Part shown: piece by piece, positions 33,540 to 46,500 of the stretch | Position numbering within the stretch: the stretch's first letter is position 1 | How the letters are laid out: each line of letters begins with the position of its first letter | Assembly (NCBI GenBank): GCA_964035545.1 | Contig: OZ037772.1 | Span: forward strand, 9,273,150 to 9,337,149 | Length of the DNA: 64,000 bases | Direction of reading: 5' to 3' | Origin: Bugula neritina | Taxonomy: Eukaryota > Bryozoa > Gymnolaemata > Cheilostomatida > Bugulidae | Notes under the pieces: generated by a model | Databases searched by the model: none | The model's input: the letters and a program-made list of their open reading frames with translations, nothing else | Told to the model about the DNA's origin: nothing | Translations under genes and position numbers: made by a program

Positions 33540-36500
33540 ATGTATCAGTCACTGAATTTTGCTGACGCAGCAGATGCTAGTCAAGATGAGAATTCAATGC
33601 ACTGTACAGCTGAAGGGTGTAGCAAAGGACGTATAGCCACTAGTTATTGCGCTACGTGTGACATCACGCTCTGCCCTCATCATAAGAAGGTGTTGAATAT
33701 ATAACTCATTTTTCCATTTCATGTGTTTTAATTAAAAGATAAATTTCACATAAGTTTATAGGAGCCATTCCAGTGAGAAATCTTTGATAGAAGGGTTTTT
33801 TGGCATTCAGGCTAAGGACTTATTCAGATGTGGCACAGGAGCAATTATGACTGGATGTTCTTCCTAACATCACCAATGGCCTTTGTTGGGGTTCAAACCT
33901 ATGACTGTGTATTTGCTGAGCAAACACTGTAATTCCTAGACCACGCTGCTCTTATAATATAATGGAAAACTCAATATTTTTAAGAGAATCATAGTCCATG
34001 TGGTGTGTTCTTGTTAATGCATCTACCTGCAAGAAAGAGGTCTCGGGTTCAAATCCCAGAGAGAGCAAAATTTTTTTTCACTGAACTTTGCAAAAATCAC
34101 CTAATCAAAAAGCAATTGAGTTTTTATTAAGTGCATTAACTAATCAATACTCCAATAATATATCAATTTAGAAAAGACCAATCAGATCGATGAAATTAGT
34201 TTAACTTTTTAAAAATTTTTCATAACATCAATCTTTTTAGATTCATGGCACACTCTATGGTACGAGCCACAAAGAGGTAGGTATTGAAGTCTTGCAGAAA
34301 TCAAAAGCATTTGCAAACAAATCAGTGTGCGATGAGCACGGGGAGATCTTGATGGCAGCCTGCAGGAAGTGCGATAAGCTGATATGCTTTGCATGCGACA
34401 TCAACATAAGGGACTGCGTAGGTTAGTTCTACAGTTAACCAACTTAATTGAATACTAGTGACTTTCAAGAAAAAACTTTTTCTCCCTCTCTTCATCTCTG
34501 CCTCTCATTTTCTTTTTTCCCATCTCTCGATGTCTCTCTCTCACCTCTCTCCCCTCTCTCTCTCTAGCTCTATTTTTCACACTCCATCACACATAATTTT
34601 ATTAATTTATCTTGTATACTATTCATAACAATTGCACAAGCTACACTGACACGTACGTTATACTTTATACTACTATGTTTAATTATTTTAATTTATGATT
34701 ATGCTTCCTCTGCAGGACCAAGGAAAAGAACAGCTCAGGAATTTTTTGAAACTCCATAAAATATCTGCCTAAAGTTGCGTTTATGCCTTTGTTGTTTTAT
34801 AGTTTTGTGCTTTTAACTAAAACCATATCTACATAATATTTTATTGTTAATAATGCTATGTTGATGCTATGTTGATGCTATGTTGAGATTTATTGCTCGT
34901 TTAGATGGCGACCAACATGCCTATAAGTCTCTGCCATTACTGAGGAATGAGGTGTTAGCCTTCCTTCAGACTAAGTTAGAGGATGTGACGGGAAAGCTGA
35001 TCAAATTATCAGACATAGACAAAGAAGTACTGAAGAATTTTGAAGATCACAAGATAAAATGTGGAAATATTATAGAAGAAGTAACAAAAATCAGAAATAA
35101 ACAGGTTGGTTATAGAGCTTTCTATAAGGTTAGTTAAACCTTTATTCAAACTTTTTCTAATCTATATTTCTTAACTGATTAGGCTACTAATAGAATTGTC
35201 AAAATCCAAAACATATTTAGAAGAACAGAAATACTGATTGGGTAAAATTCTAATACTCCTGTGGATTTTTGAAGATTGAACAAATAAAACTAGAAAGTGA
35301 AAAGCTGATAGACAAAGTAACTTGTCACAAGAAAATGGTGGAAAGTGAAGTAGAAGCTTTCCGTGACAGCTTGAAGCTGAAAAGAAACAGATTGGACCAA
35401 ACAGAATTGAGTATCAACTATTTGATTCTAAAGGCTAACATGAGTGAAAGAATCAGACGAAAAAAGAAAATAACAAAAGAATTGGAGATTGATTTTGGAA
35501 ATTTGGAAATTAGTCAGCCACCAGTTTTAATCAAAAAAGGTGAAATGCTAAGTATTAATAGATATAAAACATTATTAGTATAATCTCAAACCATGAAATA
35601 AGCTATTATGTGTATGAATTTACCTTTTAAAGTTCTTTAAAGCTAAAACTTTATGGTAAGGCCATTTATACAAAGCTATTGAAAAAACCAGGTAAAACAA
35701 AATAAGTTTGCATAATTTATTGAAAATAGTTGTGTAGTGTAACAATTACCGAGTAGCTCCTGTGGTGTAATTGGTTGTAGCATCTGCTTGCAATTTGAAG
35801 GTCAGTGGTTCGAGTCCAGGTGGGGCCAATTTTTTTGTAAATTTTTGTCTTTTGTAGATGAAAATGTCATGCATTTGCTGGAGTCAAGCATCCTATTCGT
35901 TCCAACTACACTAACATACCTCTCTTCGTACGAGACAGATGGCTGGTGTCTTTCGGCCAGTCACAGATCAAACGGAGACATAATCATCGGAACTCAAAGT
36001 GGAATACAGTTACTAAGTAAAGATGCAGACACCTTAACCAAGTATGATTCAGAACAGGGATACCTATCTGTAGCTAAAGCGATTGAAAGAATGACAACCT
36101 CAAACTTCAAAGTGGTAACAGGAGTAATGGAGCACCACCAGAATACCTATATTCTACACAGAGTAAATGTTACGTGTAAATTGGAAGTGTGTTTGACTGA
36201 TGATATCAGCAAAAGAAAAGAACTCTTTCAGTTTGAGAGGACCGGAACGATTGCGCCGATGATGGCGATCTCGGAGAAATACGTAATTGTGAACGACCTT
36301 GACAGTAAGCAACTCATAGCCTATGACTTTGTAACTAAAAACACTGTCATTATCTATCCTTACATAGCCTTGTTAGGTGTACACTTTGTATCCGACAGTC
36401 ACTTCCTAGCAGTAGGTGAAGACAAACTAATTAAATACAGAATAGAGGAAGCTAGGATAATACCTGTATGGATCTGCGAGAATATCAACTCTGGATACGC

Positions 36501-36873
36501 CATCTGTACAGATTCTGATGGAGTCATTTACGTTGTAACAAGAAATATTGAGCAAGTAATTCATGTTATCTCACCAGCAGGTATATCAAATATGGAATTT
36601 TTTTAATTTTTTTTGCAAATTATTGTGTATCATGTTAAGTTTGATTAGCACAGTACTGAGTTTCAGTGGATTTATAGGCATTGCTTCATCTAGCTTGAAG
36701 TTTTTGTATTTAGTTCCGAAATTGATTATTTGGCTTTGACAGGACAGCCGATTTGTAAACTTGGTAATGAAAAACTACCAGAGACTGCGGTGGGAGTACC
36801 AAGTTTCAGAGATGGAGTAATAGCTGTACCAGGGTGGGATGATGGGAAGTTACATCTGTTCAAAGTAACATGA
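33540..36873 (+). CDS. TRIM-like gene A: two B-boxes, coiled coil, propeller; no RING (549 aa)
   Basis: Exons 33540-33689, 34241-34421, 34905-35104, 35275-35539, 35858-36580 and 36743-36873 (1,650 nt, consistent phases 0,1,0,1,1). The first coding exon starts after an acceptor at 33509, with the ATG at 33540 and no RING exon visible upstream. B-box1 runs from Cys22 to His48 (C-x4-C, C-x2-C, C-x2-H). B-box2 starts VCDEHGEIL, with C80, H83, C91, C94, C99 and C102, but the usual His is Asn105. Two coiled-coil exons cover about 111-265. A beta-propeller-like C-terminal region (266-549) ends GVPSFRDGVIAVPGWDDGKL. Without a RING it is probably not an E3 ligase by itself and might bind partners or act as a dominant regulator. 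It is convergent with gene B and shares its exon plan, so it is an inverted paralogue. Confidence 0.85.
33744..33953 (-). mobile_element. tRNA-derived SINE copy, gene A intron 1
   Basis: Antisense to gene A. Shows AAACTTATGTGAA 3' end, GAAGAACATCCAGTCATAAT core, B-box GGTTTGAACCCC and a head with degraded A-box. Confidence 0.75.
34004..34075 (+). mobile_element. tRNA-like sequence (second SINE/tRNA-derived family)
   Basis: GTGGTGTGTTCTTGTTAATG as A-box region, ACCTGCAAGAAAGAGGT as a degenerate anticodon arm, and GGGTTCAAATCCC as a B-box, followed by a T run. The arms do not fold as a standard functional tRNA, so it is more likely a tRNA-derived element or pseudogene. Confidence 0.45.
34478..34575. 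repeat. CT-rich (polypyrimidine) tract
   Basis: Almost pure pyrimidine sequence (CTCTCTTCATCTCTGCCTCT and further CTCTCTCT) in intron 2 of gene A. Confidence 0.75.
34853..34885. repeat. 12-bp repeat (ATGCTATGTTG) x3 at the gene A exon 3 acceptor
   Basis: Three copies of GATGCTATGTTG directly upstream of the acceptor of the 34905 exon, where a polypyrimidine tract would be expected. Confidence 0.7.
35757..35835 (+). mobile_element. tRNA-like sequence next to the gene A propeller exon
   Basis: GCTCCTGTGGTGTAATTGGT (A-box-like), GCATCTGCTTGCAA anticodon region with an apparent GCA, and a near-perfect B-box GTGGTTCGAGTCC, then GGGGCC and a T run. The T stem and anticodon stem are mispaired. It ends about 20 bp before the exon acceptor and resembles the 34004 and 46400-46720 sequences, so it is treated as a tRNA-derived repeat. 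Confidence 0.45.
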
Positions 36874-37649
36874 AAAACATCAATTTTTATTTGGTGAATT
36901 TTACAAAGGCAAAGCTGACAGCAAAATAATAATAATTAACAGCTTATAATGGAAAAGATATTATTGTGAAGTTGTTGAAATATATAAAATTTTCCAAAAA
37001 CATTATGTTCATGTATTTATAAATGAGTGCTATTTAAATTACGTGCACTGTGGTACTTATAAAATAAATATGGTTGAGCAGGTATCATAGACCTTTGTGG
37101 ATACTTTACAGAACAGATTATTCCCAAGTTGCCATAAGAAGAAAAAGATAAAAGAAACTTTAATAAGCCTAAAATAAAACTTATATATACATGGTTGATG
37201 AAAAAGTTGCAAATAACACAGAACAAAATAAATTGCTCAATTTACCTAAATTTCCATAGCAAAATAACACATGGTATTAGCAAGGTGTAGTGATTAGAGT
37301 GCTTGCCTAAAGTCAAAATAAAAAAGGGAATGTTATAAAGAAGGGCATTCAGTAAAAATTTTTTCTAAGCAATTTTAGCAAAAAGTCTTAAGTCAGCTTA
37401 AAAAACTTTTTCTGTTCACACAGAGGATAGCTAATATAAGCGAGCTTATATAAAAGTTTATAATGCATGTCATTATGGCAGTCATTCTAAAAGGGGGTGA
37501 TTATAGTCTACAAATGAGCCTTAAACAGATTTTGAATTCTAGAGTCATGAGAGGAGGATTCCTTGTGGTATGATATGATACGAGAATAAGGGGGGGGGGG
37601 GAAGGGGGCCGTCATGATAAAAGACACGTCCCACGTATGCTACCATATT
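36874..37649. other. Convergent intergenic spacer between genes A and B
   Basis: The 3' ends of genes A (+) and B (-) face each other across about 780 bp. It holds a very degenerate SINE-like segment (37266-37390: GGTGTAGTGATTAGAGTGCTTGCC, GGGCATTCAGT) and a G run near 37590. No gene is seen. Confidence 0.5.
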
Positions 37650-40600
37650 TTAGAGTTCAAGTCTAAATAAGTACAACTTTTCTTCATCCCAGCCAGGAAC
37701 TGCAAGAACACCATTTTGAATACTTGGGGTTCCTGCTATGTTTGTAGGTAGTTTGTCATGAGTGAGTGTCTGAAGCAGCTCGCCTACAAAATATAAAATG
37801 TAATAGATCAAAAGCTGTTCACAAACATCACAAAACCTCTTATATATAGCAAGTATTGTAATGCTAGAAAGATTATACAATTTATTTATAACAAAATCTA
37901 CTTTTATACAGTGTGTTCTATATGCTCTACATATATGTAGACTAAAGTATAAATACGCACGACTCTTTCTACTGCTGCTACATGGTTAAAAAGACATGGT
38001 CTTTCTTTTAGCAAATATATGTCTTGAGATTAGCCGAGCCTAACTAAATGTAAATTGCTATAGCAAGCAAATTTTCACTAACTGGCTTTATTGTATTTCT
38101 CCTGCCAGATGGCACCAAGTTATTTGCCCTCAAAGCAAATAAATATTGAGGAACTAAAGCTAGAAAGATGTTTCACCAGGCTAAAGAATTGTAGCACGGT
38201 TCGGCCTGTCATATGCTTATAGTTACCATGATCGTAAAAGTAAACAACTAAAAAGCAAAATAAACTCAATAAATTTTTGCTTCGGTGATAAGCTAAGCTT
38301 AACCTGAACTGAGGGAAACATGTGCTACTTCAAATTGCTGCCAAAAGTTTAACTTTTTGTCAAAACATTTTAGCAGCCTTATCCAAAAACTAAAAATGAA
38401 ACTTTTTCCTACCTTCAGGAGAAACAATATACACAGCTTTTACATTGTTGATTGTAGTGACATAGGCTAGTCCATTGGAATCTGTGCACAAACCACTGCT
38501 TCCAATTAATCCCTTACATTCCCATGTTGGAGTCAGGTTTCCGTTGTCTATTCTGAACTTAAAAAGAGTATCTTCACTTACTGTCAAGAGATTTTCATCC
38601 GGTAAAAACTGCAGATCATAAACAACAAAACTAAGATCAAGGTTCTGTGTTTGTTTGGTCATAAAATCAAAGAGAATGAGTTGGTTTGTATCTGGGTTGA
38701 TAGCTGCCACATATTTAGCAGATACAGCCATGCATGTAATTGAATCGCTTGTTTTCTCAAATTGGAAAAGTTTGTGCTTATTTGTCATGTCACTAGATAA
38801 ACACATCTCTACTTTGTCAGTTTTTTCTTCTGTGTGTAGAATATAACTAGTCTGATTTTTCTCAATAACCGTGGCTACTGATGTGTCTGTTTTATTGTAG
38901 TTAATCGGTCTTTTACCGCTTCTACCCAACAACTGTGTTCCAATCTGTGTACCGAGCAATATCTCACCATTTTGTCTGTGATAAGCAGAGAAACACTGAC
39001 CATCTGTTTTATGTTCAGCTAGGAATGTTAAGGCTGATGGTATTGTAACCAGACTGGCTCCTATGAGTATAGATGATTGGTCAGCTGAATAATGAAGAAC
39101 AAACTATAATATGGAAAAATAACGCCCCAATAATTATTATCCAGTGCCAAATTGTTTAGCATTTTTAAATGAGTCACATCACCAGACTAACTCTCTATAA
39201 TATAAGAAGACTGCCTATATTACAAAGGCTGCAAAAGCTTAGACCTCACTATATGAGTATGTTGTTTTTATCTTATAGCATGTTTGATCAACAATAAAAA
39301 AACAGCATAAAAATTAACCAATTAAATTTGTGGCAGCATGGTGTCACTAAGAATGTCACAAATTTATAAAATTTATTTGCCAAAAACCGTCTATATATTA
39401 GATTATTCTATAATGCAAACTCACCATGACATGCCTAGAAACTAGAGTATTCAGCTATAATTAGCTATATGCTGTATTGAATTATTGTATTTCCGATTAT
39501 ATATGACAGAACGGTACATGTGAAAGTTTGTTTATCTCATCTATTTTGCTAAATTAATTCAGTTAGTAGAAAGAATACAATATTTTTTGGAAAAAAAACA
39601 TTTGTTAAAATATTAACTTTTTATCTAGCTTAATAACTTACAACTCCTAATCAGACTTAGTGGTTGACTGAGAAAACATTCACCAAGCTCTAATATGCCA
39701 TTCAGCTTTTCTGGTATTATTTTTCTCTGCTTTAATTTTTCTGCCATATTTTCATCAGCCTTTATCAAACGATTGATTTCAGTTTGCAATTTTTCCAACT
39801 CGTCTTTTTTCAGCATCAAACTGTTGTAGAAAGCTTCCACCTGATTGGTCACTTTTGTCTTGTAACCTTGAACCTTCTCCATAAGTTCTTGACTCTCTTC
39901 TTCTATTTGTCTTATCTGAATAAAAATACCGGTTGTCATTTTTAATTATCAACTATTTGCATATATAAATCATAGATACACTTTCAGCTTTTATATATGG
40001 CATGAAATTGAAAATCATGTCCAGACTCATCAATTATATTAAATATGTTTAATTGATTCGAAGTTCATGTTTTTTTGAGTTTTAATCTTTTAAAAGTAGT
40101 GGATAAACTCTGCAAAAGTTCAACAGAAAAAATTTGATACAAAAGCATTATAAACTCACTCTTTCTTTGCGTAGTTTTTGGATCTGCTTTACAAGTTTTT
40201 CACACCTCTGTTCCTGGTCCTCCAGTTCTCTCCAAATATTCTTGTCTACTTTGTATAGCTCATCTATCTTTTCTGTTGTAATCTTTAACTGAGTCTGGAG
40301 ATATGAATTTATCTCTTTCTTAAAGGAAGAAAGAGATCGGAAATTGTGTTGAGTTTGATCTACAATAAAATGTTTTGCTATTTACATGTTGCCCAAAAAC
40401 TACATTGTGAGTTTTTCTGTAATTTAATATTAGAAGTCATCTTAAAACAAAATCATTTTCAAAGCAGACAACTCTCAAAACACTGCAAGAATAAATAAAA
40501 TAACCATGTTTATACCTATTTCTATTTGTCCATTTATCAATTATTAGGATTGTCTTTTTGACAATTATTTGCCAAGAGTCATATTATATACTTAAAAAGA

Positions 40601-41605
40601 TTATGAGACTGATGTAAATGAAGTTATGGTAGCAAGACCTTTGGTACATATGGAAAACCTTTAGATAGCTGAAGTCTGAGTGCACATGCAAAACACATGG
40701 GAATATGATTCTAGTGTAAATCATAAAATTCTAGCTATAATAATATTACAATTATCGCTGTTATTGTAGAAGAACTGTCTGCACTATGGTATATATAACT
40801 CATACACACTGCCTTGAAAGTAGGTTAGTCATCTTATATTTGCTAATTATAATAAGTCTAGTTACTTGGATATGAATTATTTGGTATAACGTCAGTCATT
40901 TTTAAAAAAGGACAACGCAGCTCAACTATTCTGTGATAATTACTGCTGTATATATAAACCTTAAACATAAAAGATTACATTATAAATCAGAATAGTAAAA
41001 AATCTGCTATGAATTGAAATTATTTTACTAAATTTTAAAGCTGCAACTAAAAAGTTTAAAAATATGATGAAGTTAAATACCTTTACAATCTGCTTCATAA
41101 AGATCACATTCATTGCATATGAGTCTGTCACATTTCTTGCAAGCTTTGATTAAGATCTCTCCATGCTTTTCACACATTGGTTTAGTGTAAATAGCGAGTG
41201 ATTGCATGAGAGTGTCAGGGTCAACTTCATCTGTTGGTAGTTCTACTCGGGGCAGATTTTGAAGGATCAATGACTCATGGGTATCTCTAGAAAAAATATT
41301 AATAAAAACTTTTGAAGCATTTAAATTTATAATGGCTTCTTATAAAAGAAATGAAAATATTTTCAGCAACCACTTATAAATTTAAACCTAATCAAAAAAG
41401 TTATTGGAAATGTGTAATAAAGAATAATAATAACTCACCCACATGTAGGGCAGGTAACAGAGCCATGTTGGTTGTTATAGTATCCTTCAATACAACTCAA
41501 ACAGAATACATGCTGACAAGGCAGCTCTCTTGGATCTATCATAGACTCTGCTCTGGATGCACAGAAACCACATTCATAATCTGCAGACAGGTGTTGGGCA
41601 GCCAT
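37650..41605 (-). CDS. TRIM-like gene B: RING, single hybrid B-box exon, coiled coil, propeller (550 aa)
   Basis: Exons (minus): 41605-41439, 41286-41081, 40359-40160, 39915-39642, 39084-38413 and 37783-37650 (1,653 nt, phases 2,1,0,1,1). The start MAAQHLSADYE leads straight into a C3HC4 RING (CGFC...CQHVFCLSC...CPTC), typical of E3 ubiquitin ligases. The next exon begins GDTHESL, as B-box1 exons do in genes C and D, but then reads into B-box2 (MCEKHGEIL..CKKCDRLICNEC). The B-box1 zinc core is absent, and the B-box2 His is Tyr. Two coiled-coil exons and a propeller region follow, ending GTPSIQNGVLAVPGWDEEKL. The cytosolic E3 role is inferred from the family; the substrate is unknown. The shared exon phases make the model firm. 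Confidence 0.87.
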
Positions 41606-43508
41606 CTTGGTCAGAAAATGAATCGGAAAGATTCCAAACCTATGACATATAAGTTTGGCCAATTTTTATAACAAGTAGCAAGGAGGTGGCTGTCAAATTG
41701 CTTACCACAACAAATTATTTAGAAGAACAAAAATGGTGATGTAGTTTGCATTTAAAGTTAAAAATTGATTAGTTTAAAGCAAAACTTGAAAAAGACTATA
41801 TCTACATAAAGTTATTTAGCATCCCTTTAAACTAACTAGGATGACCAGTTCTGATTATAGTTGCAGAATTAAGTAATACATACCAGAGAACTTACTAGTC
41901 TAGATAATAGTAGAGTGTTACTTAATATATAAATTATCTGTTTTGTAGCTATAATCTAGCAGCTACACTGTATGGTATCAACTGGTACAATGAAAAATAT
42001 GTTTCATAACTAGTAGCTATTGACAACAATTATACATGCAAAATATGAAGTGTTATTGTAGACTCAGTTCCGTTAAATATATTACTCTAAAACTGTTTAT
42101 GATTCTTTACACAACATTGAACTAAGTAAAACAAAATCCTGAGGCTGAAAGGGGCAGTACCTTATTTTGTTTGCTAGAACAGTCATGTTAGCTGAATAAA
42201 GTTAATGAAATGTAAGAAAGTAGCATTGATGTATTGAATTGTAGCACAATACAAAATATCGATTACAGCTAAACAATATATTTAGGTTTATTGTGTGCTC
42301 ACCTGCATATGAATAACTTTAAATATACAGCAGCTGATTATAAACTAGGCATAAGCTGCACACATTTAGTTATCCTTCAGCACAATGCTATATTATTATA
42401 TCAATATATAGGAGCTTTTATTTGTTGAATTATCACGACAATTGCAGGTCTTTTAAAAATGCAGTGTCATTGTATAAAATTTTGTAATTAATGTGTTAAT
42501 TTACAAGATTAATAGAAATGCAAGTATTTTTATTTCTTTTGCAATTGACTATTTCATAGTTAAATAATGACGATAGCTATAGCTTGTTTGTATTCTTAAT
42601 TAAGAGCAGCCATGCATGCATGATATGGCGGTAAAGAACTGCATGGTTTATAGTAAACATAAAGCCATTATATAGGTTCAAATCTAGGCGAAGGCTATTA
42701 AGCTGATGCTAAGAATGGTATTCAGTAATTATAATTGCTATTTTGTCACAATAAAAAGAAGGCCTTAGCCTAGCCCACATATTTTTATGGATGCAGGATT
42801 TATCTAAAAATTAGACAATAGCTTAGCATGCGCATGAAAAAGGTAATTGTTTTTTATTGTCATAGAAATAAAATATTGTACTCAATTATACCTCAATTTG
42901 CTTCTTCAAGTTATAGGAATTTGTATTTTTACTTAAATGCTAAACACAATAATAATTTACACAATTCAAACCACAATTGATTGTTATTTTATTAATGACA
43001 AGTAAACAGTCAGGTAGATGAATAAAAAATTACTCACTAAACAAAGAGTTCAAGTGATAAAAGTTGAAAACAAAGTCAGCTGGAAGGCATAGATTTTAGA
43101 ACATAACTAAAATTAAATGTAATACAGTCTATACTTTCACAAACTAAGTAAATTAAGAAAACCAAAATTAAAAATACGCAAACTTAAAATAAAATGCTTA
43201 CAAAAAGCATTAATTGTGACTTGTAAATGACAAATTTTGAACTGGAAAATTGTTTTACAAAAGATTCTTTCTGGATCATATTGAGCAGATAGCATGAAGT
43301 ATAATAATAGTTCTAGTAGAAAAATTAGTTGGTAAAGCAAGTAAATCTTAGAATATTATAAAGCTACTCGAACTTATAATTTTTTTTATAAACTTTTTAG
43401 CCTAACAAAAATGTCTGATAGAACTACAATTGCAGTGTACAAGTATGAAACTTCTAACATTATAAAGAGTGCATGTTGTCAGCTAGTCACTATTTTATTA
43501 CTTCTTTT
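41606..43508. other. Gene B upstream region, part of a segmental duplication
   Basis: Between the gene B start and the last exon of gene C. Non-coding, but alignable by eye to 51236-53116 (shared words such as TGTATGGTATCAACTGGTACAATGAA, given in part, and GGCATAAGCTG). It contains a degenerate SINE at 42624-42775 that has a counterpart at 52247-52395. The gene B promoter must lie near its left end; no TATA box was assigned. Confidence 0.55.
42624..42775 (+). mobile_element. Degenerate SINE copy in the duplicated block
   Basis: TATAGTAAACATAAAGCCAT, TAGGTTCAAATCTAGGCGAA, GGTATTCAGTAATTATAATTGC and CACAATAAAAAGAAGGCCTT match the SINE layout with heavy decay. The equivalent copy is at 52247-52395. 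Confidence 0.55.
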
Positions 43509-46500
43509 TCAAGTTATTCTGAACAAACACAACTTGTTATCACCCCAACCAGGTACAGCAATTACTCCATCTCTGATACTTGGTACTCCTACAAACTCTG
43601 AGGGTAGTTTGTCATGAGAGAGTGTTTGAAGTAACTCACCTGCAAAACATGAAACTTGTTTAGTTTATATTAGTTGTATTAAAACACTGTAATAAAAGAA
43701 TAATAAGAAAAGAAAAATCTGAACTTTATATACACAGAGAGAAATATTAGCGCAGCGCTTGCACTAAAGTTGTTCAAAGAGCCTTTTATTGCCGGTATAG
43801 CCTGCACCACACCTCTAATAGTCGTTAGACCTGCACTTATTTTGATGAAATTGAAAATTAATCTGATTAGTGTAAGCTGAAAAATATTTTGTAGTAGCTC
43901 TGAAACCACTTAGTTGTTAAGTCAACACTACTTTTCACAAGTATTACGTAATCATCATCCCTAGGTCTGAATGAAGCTAAACAGTAGTTGATAGGAGCAG
44001 AAAGTGAGATCAATGCTACAACTACATATGTTCAAGTTAAATTTTATTTACATAAGAATTATGGAACAATCGGCAGTTGTTTACCTAACAACATTATTCC
44101 TTCACATGTGCACTAATGATGATTACAAACCTTTATAGGAAGATAGGATAGAATTGAACCCTACATTTGGGTCATTTCAATTGGTGCTTCCCAGTTAGAT
44201 GCTATTTATACATTTTACGTGCAATTTATTTGAATACTATTGAAATATATGTGTATTTAAATAAATTTGAGTCAATTGCTTTTTATAATTGGCACACAAA
44301 TAAATTTCTTTGCTCTGCATAAACCTATTAATTTTGCATTTTCTATATTTTTTGTTTTTTGAAAAAATGTTATTATTAATGCATTTAATGCTTTTTTTCA
44401 ACACAAATTTGGAAAAATTTAAATATTATTGCAAATATATCATATTTTTGGTTATTTTATGTTTAGCAATTGATATGAAAGTTATATAAGGGTATATAGG
44501 TATATAATACTTAGTACCAAAACAAAAAATACAACCTAACTGGGGAGCATATAAGTGGAATGAAACTCCTTCAACCTACTAGCTGTTTATGATTTCGAAA
44601 TTTTTTTGAAGCCAAGACATTTTCAAATAGCTTGTTACCAGACTACTATTAAAAATTGCCCAACTCCGTTTATCAAAGACTTAAATTGAATTTTAACTGC
44701 ACATATCTCTTGCATGGGTAGTTTAGGCTTCACTAGTCAATTTCATTCATGGAAAGGAAAGCCAACTAATTTAAAATGTGTGTAAAAGAGAGATCAGGGA
44801 GATGCACCATTAAACTCCAATGTACTCAGTTATCAGCAAATGTGTTTCAAACAAGAAGCTTAAAATTAACAATGAAACAAGCTACTGAATAGTCAATGGT
44901 GGATCAGGTGAACCACTTCAAAAGCCTTGTGTAAACTTGTGTAAACTACCTGGTGGAACAAAAGAAGATGTTGCATAACAGAGCTATAGTAAGGAAATAT
45001 TTAAATTGTAATTCAAAGGCAAGAAACTGGCTTACCAAGCAGTGACAGAGCAAAGCAAAGGTTATTACATAACAGCACATAGTTTTCATTCGCGGCTATT
45101 GACAGAAGAAATATTTTGCCGGCATAGTGAACACCAGAGGCTCAGACTAGGAGGTTGTGCTTTGAGATTCAGTGAATTTGTGCTTCCAAACAACCCCACA
45201 ATATGGAAAACATTGAATCATTTCATCACATGGGTAAAGATTGCAGCTACCTCTCAGAGATAAAAGATGATCACTTTCTTTCAGAGTTAGGAACTGAAGT
45301 TGTCATTGCAGCAAAAGGTAAGCCCAATCATTTGCTTAACGTTGTCATTTGATATCACAATGACAGTATGACTATTGCTGTAGACAGATAATTGATTTTG
45401 TGCAACCATAACTTTTAAGAGACCACATTGACTAATAATTCCCAAACTACTTTATTCCTATATCAATTTGATATGAGTTTTCCCGTAACAATCTATTTTC
45501 AAAAAATTTAGCGTTTTATTTCCACTTCATCTTTTAGCAATTTGTGCTAAATTCATTAATTTGAATTCCCTTCCCCATTGTAAAAGTATTGTTAATAATG
45601 CAGTTTAACAGCCTACAAGTAGTTATTAGCCTTAATCAGCTGCCAAGCTAGCTTCTTGTTTTATAGCTAAGTACCAAAATGCCAATATTAGTGGTGAGTT
45701 GGCAAAGTTGGCAAAATTTTTCATTAACTTCCGTGCCACCAGTTTATTCTTTTATTTATCTTTGCACAGCACAATTAAATATAAAAACATGTTTAGGTAG
45801 CAATATTTTTCTTGGTAGTACTTTATTTGTTTTTCAATTTATAGACATACTGAAACTTATCAATATCTGTTATCTCGATATGAGGGTTCCATATAAAATG
45901 CTGACTTCAGCTTAAATTGTGATTCACTGACATTTTGAGATAATTTTAATGCAGAGAAGCTTCTATTAACTAAACTAATTATGCCCAACAGCTCTTGCAT
46001 TTGTAATTAAGAAAGAAGTAAAATAAAATGATGGCAAAAATTGTTAGTAAATTTTGATAAGCTCAAACTAACCCAAACACTACGCAACATAATGATTATA
46101 AGTTTGCCAAAGCCTGTATGGTTATTCAGAATCAAATGATTGGTACTATGGTGCTGAAAATATGCTGAAAGATTTGTAGCTAACATCATTTATACTATTA
46201 GTTTTGGCCTTAGACTTCAGCTTCTTCAAAGTTGAACTTAATTTATTTACGCTGCTTGTGATTGTATATCTTAACCAAATGTTTACTGTTTATACTAATA
46301 CAGTTTAAATATTACCCAACTTTTATCTTTTGTTGTAGATCCCATAACATTTTTTAAGACCATGCACTCAAAAATGCTGAATAGGAGCACAAAAAAGAAT
46401 TTGACCGCTACAAAACTTTGAATCATGCTGAGACCTTCAGCCTGCAAGCAGGCGCACTCACCACTACATTACAAGCTTCACTGGGTGCTCTCGACACTAC

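Noticed and set aside
35757-35835. Functional tRNA gene (tRNA-Cys-like GCA)
   Set aside because: Anticodon and T stems are mispaired and similar decayed copies occur nearby; kept as a tRNA-derived repeat.
45042-45263. 73-codon plus-strand frame in gene C intron
   Set aside because: No recognisable domain, no splice signals and no conserved counterpart near gene D.
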